Source: Dermabacter sp. (GTDB lineage Bacteria > Actinomycetota > Actinomycetes > Actinomycetales > Dermabacteraceae). Taken from it: 64,000 bases of DNA. Positions 16,125 through 25,131 of this stretch are shown in pieces (the first letter of the stretch is position 1; each line of letters starts with the position of its first letter). The notes under the pieces were generated by a model. It worked only from the letters and a program-made list of their open reading frames with translations. It searched no databases and was not told the origin of the DNA. The DNA lies in NCBI GenBank assembly GCA_030538475.1, contig JAUNTX010000008.1:1-64000 (forward strand), written 5' to 3'. The position numbers and the translations under genes are program-made.

Positions 16125-17209
16125 CGACGAAGCGCGCGGGGGCGCGGCGGCGCCCGCGCGTCGCCATCGCCACGAACAACGGCGATATCGGCGGCGGCGA
16201 GGTCATGCTGCTTGCCATCGCCGAGGCGATGCGCACCCTCGGGATCGAGGTCGTGGTCCTCGGCCCGCGCGCCCCGGGGGACCTCGTGGCAGAGGCAGCC
16301 CGGCGCGGCTTCGAGGTCACCACGGTGTCCGCCTCCTCGCGGGCGGCCTACATGGCACACCTGGCGCTGTGGCGCGCCCGGCACCCCCGCACGCCCCTGT
16401 GGTGCAACGGCCTCGTGCCATCGCTCGCGACGGCGCCGTTTGGGCGCCGGATCGTTCACCTTCATTCCCTTCCCTCGGGGTGGGGCCAGCGGGCCTCGGC
16501 CGCCCCTGCGCGCGTGCGCGCCGCCGCCACCCTCGTGCCCTCGCACGCGGTTGCCCGCAAAGTCCCCGGCAGCCGCGTCCTGGAAAACTGGACAGCGCCC
16601 ATCGACGCCTCCCACATGGTGCCGCTTGCCGAGCGGCCCGCGCGCATCGGCTATCTGGGGCGGCTCACCGCGAGCAAGGGCGTCGCGGACCTCGGCGCGG
16701 CGCTCGCCGACCTGAACGAGCGCGGGCGCGGCCTCACCCTCGTGGTCGGTGGCGCCTCCCGGCACGCGCGCGCGGGGGACGACGCCGAACTGTCGCGCGC
16801 CCTCGAGCGCCTCGGGGACGCCGTGGAATATCTCGGCTGGGTGAGCCCCGCCGATTTCTTCCCGCAGATCGACATCCTCGTGGTCCCCTCACGCGCCTTC
16901 GAGACGTTCGGGCTCGTAGTCGCCGAAGCCCTCGGCTACGGAGTGCCGGTCGTGGTCTCGGACGCCGGAGCGCTCGCGGAGGTCGCAGGCCCGGATCACC
17001 CGTGGGTGTTTCCCGCGGGGGACGCCGAGGCTCTCGGCGCCGTCCTCGAGGAGGCGCTCGAGACCTGGGATGCCCGGGCGGCGCGCGTGCGCGAGCGGGG
17101 CCGTGACAGGTGGACCACGATGTATAGCCCGCAGGCTGGACTCCGCCGCCTGCAGACCACGCTCACGACCCTGGCCCCCGCCACCAGCTCAGATAAGGAC
17201 GGCCTGTGA
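16121..17209 (+). CDS. Family 4 glycosyltransferase
   Basis: Start ATG 16121 overlaps the polymerase stop (ATGA) and gives 362 residues. The N-terminal half has IATNNGDIGGGEVMLL, a typical Gly-rich acceptor-side loop. The C-terminal half shows RIGYLGRLTASKGVADL, YLGWVSPADFF and the EX7E region FETFGLVVAEALGYGVPVV. It is a retaining GT-B enzyme of the capsule pathway. Substrates are unknown. Confidence 0.85.
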   Translation: MTTKRAGARRRPRVAIATNNGDIGGGEVMLLAIAEAMRTLGIEVVVLGPRAPGDLVAEAARRGFEVTTVSASSRAAYMAHLALWRARHPRTPLWCNGLVPSLATAPFGRRIVHLHSLPSGWGQRASAAPARVRAAATLVPSHAVARKVPGSRVLENWTAPIDASHMVPLAERPARIGYLGRLTASKGVADLGAALADLNERGRGLTLVVGGASRHARAGDDAELSRALERLGDAVEYLGWVSPADFFPQIDILVVPSRAFETFGLVVAEALGYGVPVVVSDAGALAEVAGPDHPWVFPAGDAEALGAVLEEALETWDARAARVRERGRDRWTTMYSPQAGLRRLQTTLTTLAPATSSDKDGL

Positions 17210-18345
17210 CCGCTGAACCGCGCATCGCCATCGCGCACGATTACCTGACCCAGCGCGGCGGAGCCGAACGCCTCGTCCTCTCGATCCTCAAGGCGTTCCC
17301 CGGCGCGCGCCTGCACACGCTCATGTATGCCCCCGAGCAGACGTACCCGGAGTACCGGGACGTGGATATTCGGGTGTCGCCGCTGAACCGTATCGGCCCG
17401 CTGCGCCGGGATCCGAGGCTCGCCCTGCCGATCCTGCGCCACGCCGCGAGCCGCATGACGATCGATGCCGACGTGGTGGTGGCCAGTTCGTCGGGCTGGG
17501 CCCACGCATTCCCCACCACCGGGAAAAAGCTCGTGTACTGCCACTCGCCCGCGCGCTGGCTGTACCTCGAGGACGACTACGTGGGGGAGGCGGGCCGCCT
17601 CGATCCGAAGCGGCTCGCGCTCGCGGCCCTCGGCCCGTCGCTGCGGGCGTGGGATGCGCGGGCCGCGCACGGCGCGGATCGCTACCTGGGCAATTCGAGC
17701 GTCGTCGTGAAGCGCATTGCGGACGTGTACGGCATCGCGGCGGACCCGCTGTTCCCGCCGTTCTCGCCGTCCGTCGCGCACGGCACGCACGAGGGCATCA
17801 CGGAGCTGGGTGAGCAGTGGTCCGCGGGCGGTCACTTCCTCGTGGTGTCGCGCCTGCAGCCGTACAAGCACGTGGATCGGGTGATCGACGCGTTCCGGCA
17901 GATGCCCGGCAAACGGCTGCTCGTGATCGGGAAGGGCCCGCTCAGAGATCAGCTGCGGGCAAGCGCGCCGGAGAACGTGCGCCTCGTGGAGGGCCTGAGC
18001 GATGCCCAGATGCGGTGGGCGTATGCGAGCGCACGTGCGCTCGTGGCCGCGAGCCACGAGGACTTTGGCCTCACGCCGCTCGAGGCGGGGGCGCACGGCG
18101 TGCCGACCCTCGCGCTGCGCGCGGGAGGCTACCTCGACACCATCAGCGAGGGCACGAACGGCGCGTTCTTTGCCGCGGCCGAGGTGGCGGACATCCGCCG
18201 CGCCGTGGAAGATTTCGGCGACGGCGCCGCCTACGATCCCGCCACGGTGCGCGCGCACGCCGAGACGTTCGGCGAAGACGCATTTATTCAACGATTGCAG
18301 GATGAGGTGCGGGCCCTGGCCGCGCCGGATGAAGGAGAGCGCTGA
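17206..18345 (+). CDS. Family 4 glycosyltransferase (WbaZ-like)
   Basis: The 379-residue protein starts with GTG overlapping the previous stop. It opens with IAIAHDYLTQRGGAERLV, continues with CHSPARWLYLEDDYV and has FLVVSRLQPYKHVDRVIDAF and SHEDFGLTPLEAGAHGVPTLALR. The combination HDYLTQRGGAERV and CHTPxRYxWD-like sequences is characteristic of WbaZ-type mannosyl/rhamnosyltransferases. The nearby manA gene could feed GDP-mannose synthesis, which would fit, but the sugar is inferred. Confidence 0.85.
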   Translation: MTAEPRIAIAHDYLTQRGGAERLVLSILKAFPGARLHTLMYAPEQTYPEYRDVDIRVSPLNRIGPLRRDPRLALPILRHAASRMTIDADVVVASSSGWAHAFPTTGKKLVYCHSPARWLYLEDDYVGEAGRLDPKRLALAALGPSLRAWDARAAHGADRYLGNSSVVVKRIADVYGIAADPLFPPFSPSVAHGTHEGITELGEQWSAGGHFLVVSRLQPYKHVDRVIDAFRQMPGKRLLVIGKGPLRDQLRASAPENVRLVEGLSDAQMRWAYASARALVAASHEDFGLTPLEAGAHGVPTLALRAGGYLDTISEGTNGAFFAAAEVADIRRAVEDFGDGAAYDPATVRAHAETFGEDAFIQRLQDEVRALAAPDEGER

Positions 18346-18346
18346 T

Positions 18347-19357
18347 ATGGGCACGAAACTCTTGATCGTCTCGCCGGCCTTCCACGGCTACTACGAGGCG
18401 TTTCGCCGCGCGTTCGATGCGGCAGGTTTCGAGACGAGCGTCGTGCTCGTGGATCACTTCGCCACCGTGGCGAAGAAGGCGTGGAACAAGGTCGCGTTTG
18501 AACTTCCCGAACGCGTCGGCCTGAACTCCGGGCCCGCCCGCTCCGCCTACGTGAGCGCCCCCGTCATCAAGGCGTTTCGCGAGGTGAAGCCCGATGCGGT
18601 CATCGTCATCAAGGGCGACGCGCTGTCGGACGCGTGGTGGGCGGAGCTCGAAAGCTCGGGCGTGCCGTACGTGGTGTGGATTTACGACGAGGTGCGGCGG
18701 ATGCGCTTCAGCGATGAGCGCCTGCAGAGTTTCCCGAAGGTGGCCACGTATTCGGCGGAAGACCACGCGGCCCTGAGCGCGCGCGGGATCACGAGCATGC
18801 ACATCGCCAACGGTTTCGATTCGTTCCTCGAGTACCGCGAGATCGGCCACCGGGACGAAGTGACGTTCGTGGGGGCGGCCTACGACAACCGCATCGAGGT
18901 CCTGAGCGCCGTCCACGAGGCGGGGGAGCGGGTGCGGGCCTACGGCCGCGACTGGAGCCACGACTGGCGCGACAGGGCCCGGACGTGGAACAGGCCGCGA
19001 CCGGACATTCCCGCGAGCCGGGACGTGTCGAGGGCCGACGCCTACGGGGTCATGAAGGGCTCGCTCGCCAACATCAACATTCACTTCAACCAGGACGGGT
19101 TCGCGATGCGCACCTTCGAGGTGCCGGGCGTGGGCGGCGTGCAGCTCATCGACCGCCCCGACGTGGACCAGCATTTCGACGTGGGGACCGAGGTGCTCGT
19201 GTACGAAAGCCCCGAGGAACTGGTGGAGCTGAGTGCGAAGGTGCGGCGGGATACGGCGTGGGCGAACCGGATTCGCGAGGCGGGGCAGAAGCGCACGCTC
19301 GCCCAGCACACGATGGTGCATCGCGCTGAAGTCATGAAGGGGTATCTGGGGGCGTGA
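18347..19357 (+). CDS. CgeB-like glycosyltransferase
   Basis: Start ATG 18347 lies behind a good AAGGAGAG sequence and one base after the upstream stop, giving 336 residues. An N-terminal Rossmann-like half has LIVSPAFHGYYEAFRRAFDAAG and VPYVVWIYDEVRR. The C-terminal half has VTFVGAAYDNRIEVL, INIHFNQDGFAMRTFEVPGVGGVQLID and VYESPEELVE. This order is that of the CgeB/DUF3880-type glycosyltransferases. Its stop precedes a 190-bp gap, so it may end a transcription unit. Function in the pathway is otherwise unknown. Confidence 0.75.
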   Translation: MGTKLLIVSPAFHGYYEAFRRAFDAAGFETSVVLVDHFATVAKKAWNKVAFELPERVGLNSGPARSAYVSAPVIKAFREVKPDAVIVIKGDALSDAWWAELESSGVPYVVWIYDEVRRMRFSDERLQSFPKVATYSAEDHAALSARGITSMHIANGFDSFLEYREIGHRDEVTFVGAAYDNRIEVLSAVHEAGERVRAYGRDWSHDWRDRARTWNRPRPDIPASRDVSRADAYGVMKGSLANINIHFNQDGFAMRTFEVPGVGGVQLIDRPDVDQHFDVGTEVLVYESPEELVELSAKVRRDTAWANRIREAGQKRTLAQHTMVHRAEVMKGYLGA

Positions 19358-19549
19358 GCCGCTGAAGGCGCCGCGGGGTGTGGGCTGCCTTCCACATCGG
19401 CCGTGCGCGTTGAGCGCGCCCCGCGGGCCTTGTAGTCTTGGCTGTAGATATACCGAGTGGTAAGCCGCGTCACATATGCGGCAGATCTTGTGGAACCCCC
19501 TCGGCCGGTTGCCCCGCGCGGGCGCGTGACATCCGAGAAGAGGGCGAGC

Positions 19550-20983
19550 ATGGTGCAGCAGGGCAGGAGGCCCAAGGGCCTGTATCGGCCCGTCCAGTTT
19601 GGTGCCGACCTCGTCTCCCTCGTGGCCGCGCTGCTGCTCGCCTACGTGATCCGCACGCAGCTTCCCACGTTCTCGGACGCGCACGATCTGTCCTCGAACC
19701 TCGCGAGCGGCCTGTGGGTCCTCGTGTTCGGCTGGGTCGTCGCCATTGCCTTTCACGGCGGCTACAACCCGCGCCTGCTCTCAACCGGCAGCCAGCTGTA
19801 TTCGGCGATCACGCACGCGACCATTTACGCGGCCGGTTTCACGGGTGTCATCCTCTACCTCACCGGCATCCCGCTGTCGCGCGTGTTCTTCGCCGTCTTC
19901 TTCGTGCTCGGCCCCTTTTTCCTCCTTCTGAACCGCCTGATCCTGCGCCGCGTGCTCAACGGGCTGCGCTCCCGCGGGAAATGGCTCATGCCGACGATCC
20001 TCGTGGGCTCGCTCCCGCAGGTCGACGCGATTGGGCGAACGCTCAAGCGCGAGGGGTGGCTCGGCTATTCGATCATCGGCGCGATTTCCCCCGAGGGCGA
20101 TCCCCGTCGGCATTCGCGGCTCGGCATCGAGGTGCTCGGCAGCGACGGCGACCTCATCGACATCGTGCGCGAGCGCCGCCCCGCGATCCTCATCTTCACC
20201 GCCGGATCGTCCTTCCAGGGCGCCGAAATGCGGCGCCTCGCGTGGGAACTCGGCGACTTCAACGTGGACATGATCGTTGTGCCCGCCATCTCGGAAATCG
20301 CGTCGGACCGCGTGATGATGCGCCCCGTGGCGGGCCTGCCGCTCGTGCACCTCGACCCCCCGCGGGCCCGCGAGGCGCTCCGGTGGTCCAAGCGTGCCTT
20401 CGACATCGTGGCGAGCGCCGTGGGACTCGTCGTCACCTCACCGCTCCTGCTGGTCACGGCGGCCGTGGTGAAGCTGGCCGACGGTGGCCCCGTGTTCTTT
20501 GTGCACAAACGCGTGGGCCAGGGCGGCAAGCACTTCGACTTCTACAAGTTCCGGTCCATGGTGCCGAATGCCGAGGAGATCCGCGCCGCGGAGCTCGAGG
20601 GGGCCGAACGCGACAAGGGCAACGCGGTCATGTTCAAGATGGCCGACGACCCCCGCATCACGAAGCCCGGGCGCATCCTTCGCCGGTACTCGATCGACGA
20701 ACTGCCGCAGCTGTGGAATGTGCTCAAGGGCGACATGTCGCTCATCGGGCCGCGCCCCGCCCTGCCCTCCGAGGTGCGCGCGTATGACGCCGACGCGCTG
20801 CACCGACTGTCGGTGCGCCCGGGGATCACGGGCCTGTGGCAAGTCAGCGGCCGCAGCGACCTCTCGTGGGACGAAACGGTGCGCCTGGACCTGTATTACG
20901 TGGACAACTGGTCGTTCACGCAGGACATTTCGATCCTCACGCGCACCGTGCGCGCGGTTCTCGCCTCCGACGGGGCGTACTAG
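19550..20983 (+). CDS. Polyprenyl-phosphate sugar-1-phosphate transferase (WbaP/CpsE type)
   Basis: I chose ATG 19550 because AGAGGG lies 5 bases upstream, giving 477 residues; GTG 19457 is in frame but has no such site. The N-terminal half has about four membrane helices (residues 18-135) and a CoA-binding-like cytoplasmic segment. After another helix (about 288-310) comes the catalytic domain with FDFYKFRSM, RRYSIDELPQLWNVL, GDMSLIGPRPALP and GITGLWQVSGRSDL. The enzyme puts the first sugar phosphate onto undecaprenyl phosphate and so commits the pathway. An AT-rich TAGATATACC at 19445-19454 may be part of a promoter, but the -35 is unclear. Confidence 0.92.
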   Translation: MVQQGRRPKGLYRPVQFGADLVSLVAALLLAYVIRTQLPTFSDAHDLSSNLASGLWVLVFGWVVAIAFHGGYNPRLLSTGSQLYSAITHATIYAAGFTGVILYLTGIPLSRVFFAVFFVLGPFFLLLNRLILRRVLNGLRSRGKWLMPTILVGSLPQVDAIGRTLKREGWLGYSIIGAISPEGDPRRHSRLGIEVLGSDGDLIDIVRERRPAILIFTAGSSFQGAEMRRLAWELGDFNVDMIVVPAISEIASDRVMMRPVAGLPLVHLDPPRAREALRWSKRAFDIVASAVGLVVTSPLLLVTAAVVKLADGGPVFFVHKRVGQGGKHFDFYKFRSMVPNAEEIRAAELEGAERDKGNAVMFKMADDPRITKPGRILRRYSIDELPQLWNVLKGDMSLIGPRPALPSEVRAYDADALHRLSVRPGITGLWQVSGRSDLSWDETVRLDLYYVDNWSFTQDISILTRTVRAVLASDGAY

Positions 20984-20987
20984 CGCG

Positions 20988-21617
20988 ATGGGCACGGGAG
21001 CAAGCACCAGGACCGGTAGTGAGGCCGCGGGCGGTGACGCCACTGAAACTCACGCCACCAGCACTAACGCCAGGGTCGGGACCAGGGCGGGCCTGCCCGC
21101 GTGGCTCGGGGCCCTCGCCAGCCTGATCGCGGTCGCGTACCCGGTGGGCATGGCGTGGCTGCTCACCACCGCGGACGGCTGGCGCATCAACCGACTCAAC
21201 GTTGACGTGTGGCTCGCCGTCCTCTCCCCGTTTGATCTGCATCGGGTCGTGAGCCCCGAACAGTTCGCGGTCGCCATGAACGTGGCTCTCTTCGTGCCGC
21301 TCGCGTGGGCGCTCGCGGTGCTCGTGCCGCGCTGGTGGTGGCTCGCCGCCCTCGTCGGCCTCTCCTGCGCGGTCGAGTCCTATCAGTGGGTGATCGGCTC
21401 CCGCCAGGCCTCGCTCGGGGACATCGCGAGCAACGCCACGGGGGCCGCGCTCGGGGTGTGGCTCGGAATCCTTACCGCGCGGAGGTATCGCCGCCGCGCG
21501 GGCGCACCAGTCGGCGAAGACGCCTGGTCCCCCGCCCCAGGCGGTGCACCCACTCGCGGGCAATCTCCGCGCGCGTCGGCGCATGCCCCAGCTGGATCGC
21601 GAGGTGATCGCGATTAA
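20988..21617 (+). CDS. VanZ-like membrane protein
   Basis: The 209-residue protein starts at ATG 20988, five bases after the transferase stop. It has a Thr/Gly-rich N-terminus of about 35 residues, then four hydrophobic segments. The VanZ signature is present: NVALFVPLAWALAVLV, SCAVESYQW and SLGDIASNATGAALGVWLG. VanZ-like proteins are common near cell-envelope genes, but their chemistry is not settled. Its last 146 bp lie antisense to the end of the nucleotidyltransferase gene. Confidence 0.8.
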   Translation: MGTGASTRTGSEAAGGDATETHATSTNARVGTRAGLPAWLGALASLIAVAYPVGMAWLLTTADGWRINRLNVDVWLAVLSPFDLHRVVSPEQFAVAMNVALFVPLAWALAVLVPRWWWLAALVGLSCAVESYQWVIGSRQASLGDIASNATGAALGVWLGILTARRYRRRAGAPVGEDAWSPAPGGAPTRGQSPRASAHAPAGSRGDRD

Positions 21618-22368
21618 CGTGCGCCGCCTTCCACATGATGCCTATCTTCTGCGTCCACGAATGCGCGTCCTGAATCTGCGCATTCCACAGCTCCGTGGGG
21701 TTCGCCCCGCGGCTGATCGCATCCCACAGGTGAAACGTCGGCTCGCCTCGCACGCGGTCGATCCGCTCGCCGTCGCCCGTGTCGGTGAGGATCATGAGCG
21801 GGGTGATCGCGCCAAGAGCGACGGCGCGGGCCTCGAGTGCGCGGCGCTCGTCGGCGCTCGCGTCCTCCCAGGTCACGCGGAAATCGTGCGAGGTGAGCGC
21901 GTTCGGGGAGCGCGCGGCGTGCATGAGCAGCAACACGCGCTGGTCCAGGGCCGACGGCACCCGGAGGCGAGCCCCACCGAGCTCGATCTCCCGGCCGTCC
22001 TGCCACCAGGCCTCGAAGGTCGCGTCGGCGTCGGTATCGAGGCCCGGGAACGACCGGTGCACGTCCACCGTGCCCCACACGGGGTGGTACATCGTGGCGG
22101 CGTGGCCGAACACGCTGCCGTGCTCGAACCGGGTGCGCAGATCCCAGCCGTGGGTGGCGAGGGCGTCGCAATAGCGTTCAGCGTCTGTCGGGGGCACGAG
22201 TACGTCGCAGTCGGTCGAGGCGTGCCGGTTCTTGGCCAGGTCCGCATCGAGGGTCACGCCCTTGATGTGGAGGACCCTGATACCGGCCTCGCGGCCCAGG
22301 GTCTCCAGCAGGGCGTGCGTGATGCGCAGCCGGGTGGCCATGGGTGGCGCCGTGGGAGTGGTGGGCAT
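21472..22368 (-). CDS. Nucleotidyltransferase-fold protein (PF14907-like)
   Basis: From ATG 22368 the protein has 298 residues; ATG 22341 and 22395 are also possible. The marks of the family are LHIKGVTLDADLAKNR followed by STDCDVLVPPTD, which supplies the two acidic residues of the fold, then YHPVWGTVDVHRSFPG and VPSALDQRVLLLMHAAR. Members occur with HPr-kinase-like and PqqD-like genes in some peptide-modification clusters such as paeninodin-type lasso peptide loci, and the same pair follows here. Substrate is unknown. The gene diverges from manA and shares an AT-rich promoter region with it. Confidence 0.75.
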   Translation of the reverse strand: MPTTPTAPPMATRLRITHALLETLGREAGIRVLHIKGVTLDADLAKNRHASTDCDVLVPPTDAERYCDALATHGWDLRTRFEHGSVFGHAATMYHPVWGTVDVHRSFPGLDTDADATFEAWWQDGREIELGGARLRVPSALDQRVLLLMHAARSPNALTSHDFRVTWEDASADERRALEARAVALGAITPLMILTDTGDGERIDRVRGEPTFHLWDAISRGANPTELWNAQIQDAHSWTQKIGIMWKAAHVNRDHLAIQLGHAPTRAEIAREWVHRLGRGTRRLRRLVRPRGGDTSAR

Positions 22369-22370
22369 GC

Positions 22371-22381
22371 CATTTATAGTA
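22371..22381. promoter_or_regulatory. Shared promoter region of the divergent manA/NTase pair
   Basis: The AT-rich string CATTTATAGTA stands out in GC-rich DNA. Read on plus it offers a -10 of TATAGT for manA, followed by an AAGGAGA ribosome binding site. Read on minus it offers CTATAAAT just before the ATG at 22368, which would make the nucleotidyltransferase mRNA nearly leaderless. The -35 elements are unclear. Confidence 0.45.
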
Positions 22382-22406
22382 GTGAGGGCGAACAAGGAGA
22401 ATCCAC

Positions 22407-23612
22407 ATGCTGCGCCTAGAGGGCTTTCTTCAGCGATACGCGTGGGGCTCCACGGAGGCCCTTCCGCAGTTCCTGGGGCGTGCGGCCGACGGGGACACGT
22501 GGGCAGAGGTGTGGTTCGGTGCGCATCCGCTCGCGCCGTCGATGGTGCTGGGGTCGGAGCGGGCGCTGGATCGGGTGATCGCCGAGGAGCCGCGGCGGAT
22601 GCTGGGCGATGCCGTGATCCGCACGTTCGGCAGTGAGCTTCCGTTCCTCCTCAAGGTCATCGCCCCCGCGCAGCCGCTCTCGTTGCAGGTGCATCCCACG
22701 CGCGAGCACGCCCGCGAGTCGTTCGCGGCGGAGAATGCTGCGGGGCTCGCGCTCGATTCGCCGAACCGCAACTACCGCGATGCGAACCACAAGCCGGAGA
22801 TGGTGCTGGCGCTCGCCCCGTTCGAGGCCCTATGCGGTTTCCGCACTCCCCGCAAGGCCGCGGCGATCCTCGAGGGGCTCGAGTGCCCGCTGGCCGAACG
22901 GATGCGGCTCCTCGTGCGCGAGCAGCCGACGGCCCACGGCATTCGCGCGGCGTTTCGGATGCTGATTTCGCCCGCGATGCGGCCGAAGCCGGATGAGATC
23001 CTCGACCTCGCGCGCGCGTGCCAGGAGCGCCTTGAGGCCGGGGTGTCGCCCTCGCCGAGGATTGATCGGGCCGTGGTGGCGCTCAGCGAGCAATACCCGG
23101 GCGATCCTGGGGTCGCGGTGGCGCTCCTGCTCAACCCGGTGAGCCTCCAGCCGGGGGAGGCGATGTTTGTTCCCGCCGGCACGATTCATTCGTACCAGAG
23201 CGGCCTGGCCGTCGAGATTATGGCGTCGAGCGATAACGTGCTGCGCGCGGGCCTCACCCCGAAGAAGGTCGATGCCGACGAGCTGTTGCAGTGCGTGAGC
23301 GTGACCGCGGCGCCGCCGATCAGGATCGCCCCGGAGCGCCTCGCGCCCCACACTGTGGCCTATTTTTCCCCGATCGATGACTTCGAGCTCACGGTGACCA
23401 CGCTCGATGATGATCGCGGCTCGTTCCTTCCGGCGCACACGGTGCCCGGGGGCGGGCCGCGCATCCTGCTGTGCCTCGAGGGTGATGTCATCGCGGAGTC
23501 GAGCACGGGGCGCCACCGCGTGCGCTCCGGCGAGGCCCTGTTCATTCCGGCCGCCTCGGGCGAGGTTCGGCTCGGCGGCGTCGGCACCCTCGTGCAAGCG
23601 AGCGTTCCGTGA
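22407..23612 (+). CDS. manA: Mannose-6-phosphate isomerase, class I
   Basis: The 401-residue protein interconverts fructose-6-phosphate and mannose-6-phosphate and so feeds GDP-mannose and GDP-fucose for the glycan. The zinc-site pieces are present in order: LQVHPTREHA, then HKPEM, then PAGTIHSYQSGLAVEIMASSDNVLRAGLTPK. The start has an AAGGAGA site 5-6 bases upstream. The next gene begins with GTG overlapping the stop, so manA leads a three-gene operon with two PqqD/HPrK-type genes. That is an unusual association for a central sugar enzyme. Confidence 0.95.
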   Translation: MLRLEGFLQRYAWGSTEALPQFLGRAADGDTWAEVWFGAHPLAPSMVLGSERALDRVIAEEPRRMLGDAVIRTFGSELPFLLKVIAPAQPLSLQVHPTREHARESFAAENAAGLALDSPNRNYRDANHKPEMVLALAPFEALCGFRTPRKAAAILEGLECPLAERMRLLVREQPTAHGIRAAFRMLISPAMRPKPDEILDLARACQERLEAGVSPSPRIDRAVVALSEQYPGDPGVAVALLLNPVSLQPGEAMFVPAGTIHSYQSGLAVEIMASSDNVLRAGLTPKKVDADELLQCVSVTAAPPIRIAPERLAPHTVAYFSPIDDFELTVTTLDDDRGSFLPAHTVPGGGPRILLCLEGDVIAESSTGRHRVRSGEALFIPAASGEVRLGGVGTLVQASVP

Positions 23613-23899
23613 GCGGCCGGACGCTCTACCGGGCGCGCGCCTTCGGCGTGGATCCCGTGGGGGACAGCGTGTGGGTGGGGCTGTTTCCCGACGGCCCGAT
23701 GGTAATGATGAACGGGGTGTCGTTCGCCCTGCTCGACGTCGTGGAGGCGGCCGGGCGACCGCTCACGGTCGAGGAGGTCATGGAGGCGCTGCGAGAAACG
23801 GTGGACGACGTGCCCGATAACGCCGAGCCGGTGGTGCACGCCGCCCTCGAAGACTTCGTGCAGCGCGGCTTCATGGTCCACGTGCGGGACGGCGCATGA
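23609..23899 (+). CDS. PqqD-like (RiPP recognition element-like) protein
   Basis: This 96-residue protein consists of a single PqqD-type winged-helix domain: GPMVMMNGVSFALLDVVEAAGRPLTVEEV in the first half and VVHAALEDFVQRGFMV at the end. PqqD domains usually hold a leader peptide for a modifying enzyme, but free copies also occur beside glycan genes. It overlaps manA upstream and the HPr-kinase-like gene downstream, both by 4 bp. No radical SAM or cyclase partner is present in the window. Confidence 0.7.
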   Translation: MSGRTLYRARAFGVDPVGDSVWVGLFPDGPMVMMNGVSFALLDVVEAAGRPLTVEEVMEALRETVDDVPDNAEPVVHAALEDFVQRGFMVHVRDGA

Positions 23900-25131
23900 G
23901 CGCGCCCCGCGTTCGCCTTGCTACCGCTGGCCTCACGATTGACCTCGTGTTCCACGGGGCCACCGGGCGCTTCCCTGACCTGGTGCGCCTGCTGTGGGCC
24001 CCCGCGCTCACGGAGGCGGGCGGGGAGCCCACGTTCGTCGTCAACGCGGTGATTCCGAGCGGTGACGGGGATGCCGCGCACAGCATTGATCGGCCCGTGC
24101 AGCTCAACCGCGTGGGCGGCGATGCCACCTACCGGCTCTCGGGGGAGGTGACGATGCGGATCCTCGAACATCTCGTGGGATCCAGAATCCTCCTGCACGC
24201 GGGCGCCGTGATCCTCGAGGATCTCGGCACCGTCATCACCACGGGTGCCTCGGGCGCGGGAAAGTCCACGGCCGTGACCACTCTCGCCCGCGGCGGCACC
24301 TACCTCACCGACGAACTGACGATCCTCGACCCCATCGACTTCTCCATCACCGCCTACCCGAAGCCGATCTCGCGCGTGTATTCGGAACCGGGTGAGCCCG
24401 CGCGCCACAAGCGCGACTACGCCCTTGAGGACCTGGGCATCACGTCCGTGTGCGCGGGGACGGCCCCCGCCCCCTCCCACGTGGTCCTCGTCAACCGCCA
24501 GGTCGACGCCGCCGAGGCGGTCGTCGAGCCACTGTCGCTCTTGGAAGCCGTGGCCATTCTCGCGGGCCAATCCTCGTCGCAGTGGAAACTGCCCAGCCCG
24601 CTCGGCTCCCTCGCCCGCCTCATCACCTCGCTCGACGGCGTGTGGCGGGCCACGTACACGGAAGCAAGCGAGCTGCCCGGCGCGCTGCGCGCCGCGGTCA
24701 AGGCCCGGGCCGACGGGGAGGGCGCGGCTCAGGCGTCGGCGGCCGACGCCACGTACGAGGTGCTTGCCCCCGGCGATGCCGCGCCCGGTGCCGTCGCCGA
24801 GGAGCCTCCTACCGTGGAAGGGGCGGACACCGCGGCGGCGGGTCCTGCGCCGTCGGCTATTCCCGCCGAGCGCGTGTGGCGACTCGCCCCCTTCTACGAG
24901 GCCCTGTGGAGCGAGGGGGAGTTCGCGGTGCTCACCGCGTGCACGGAACCGCAGGTGGTGCGCCTGACCGGGGTGAGCACCACCGTGTGGGACCTCCTGT
25001 TCAGCAGCGGGCCACTGACCACGTCGGCGATTGTCGAGAGCGTCGTGGCACTAATGGGCGAGCATCCCGATGCCGACGAGCGGGTGTGCGCCGCCCTCGC
25101 CTCATGTGCTGAGCACGGGGTGCTGGTTTAG
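23896..25131 (+). CDS. HPr-kinase-like P-loop protein fused to a PqqD-like domain
   Basis: The 411-residue protein has an HPr-kinase/SerK-like core: LLHAGAVILEDLG, Walker A TTGASGAGKSTAVTTLA (about residues 114-130) and TYLTDELTIL. A 55-residue Ala/Glu/Pro-rich linker (about 268-325) joins it to a C-terminal PqqD-like domain with VVRLTGVSTTVWDLLFSSGPLTT and CAALASCAEHGVLV. HPrK homologues in paeninodin-type lasso clusters phosphorylate the peptide; here no precursor is recognised. Its own PqqD domain plus the free one just upstream suggests that it binds a peptide or another small partner. Target and reaction are unknown. Confidence 0.7.
   Translation: MSAPRVRLATAGLTIDLVFHGATGRFPDLVRLLWAPALTEAGGEPTFVVNAVIPSGDGDAAHSIDRPVQLNRVGGDATYRLSGEVTMRILEHLVGSRILLHAGAVILEDLGTVITTGASGAGKSTAVTTLARGGTYLTDELTILDPIDFSITAYPKPISRVYSEPGEPARHKRDYALEDLGITSVCAGTAPAPSHVVLVNRQVDAAEAVVEPLSLLEAVAILAGQSSSQWKLPSPLGSLARLITSLDGVWRATYTEASELPGALRAAVKARADGEGAAQASAADATYEVLAPGDAAPGAVAEEPPTVEGADTAAAGPAPSAIPAERVWRLAPFYEALWSEGEFAVLTACTEPQVVRLTGVSTTVWDLLFSSGPLTTSAIVESVVALMGEHPDADERVCAALASCAEHGVLV

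Noticed and set aside
19441-19455. Strong promoter before the polyprenyl transferase gene
   Set aside because: TAGATATACC is AT-rich, but no -35 lies at the right distance, so I only mention it in the gene entry.
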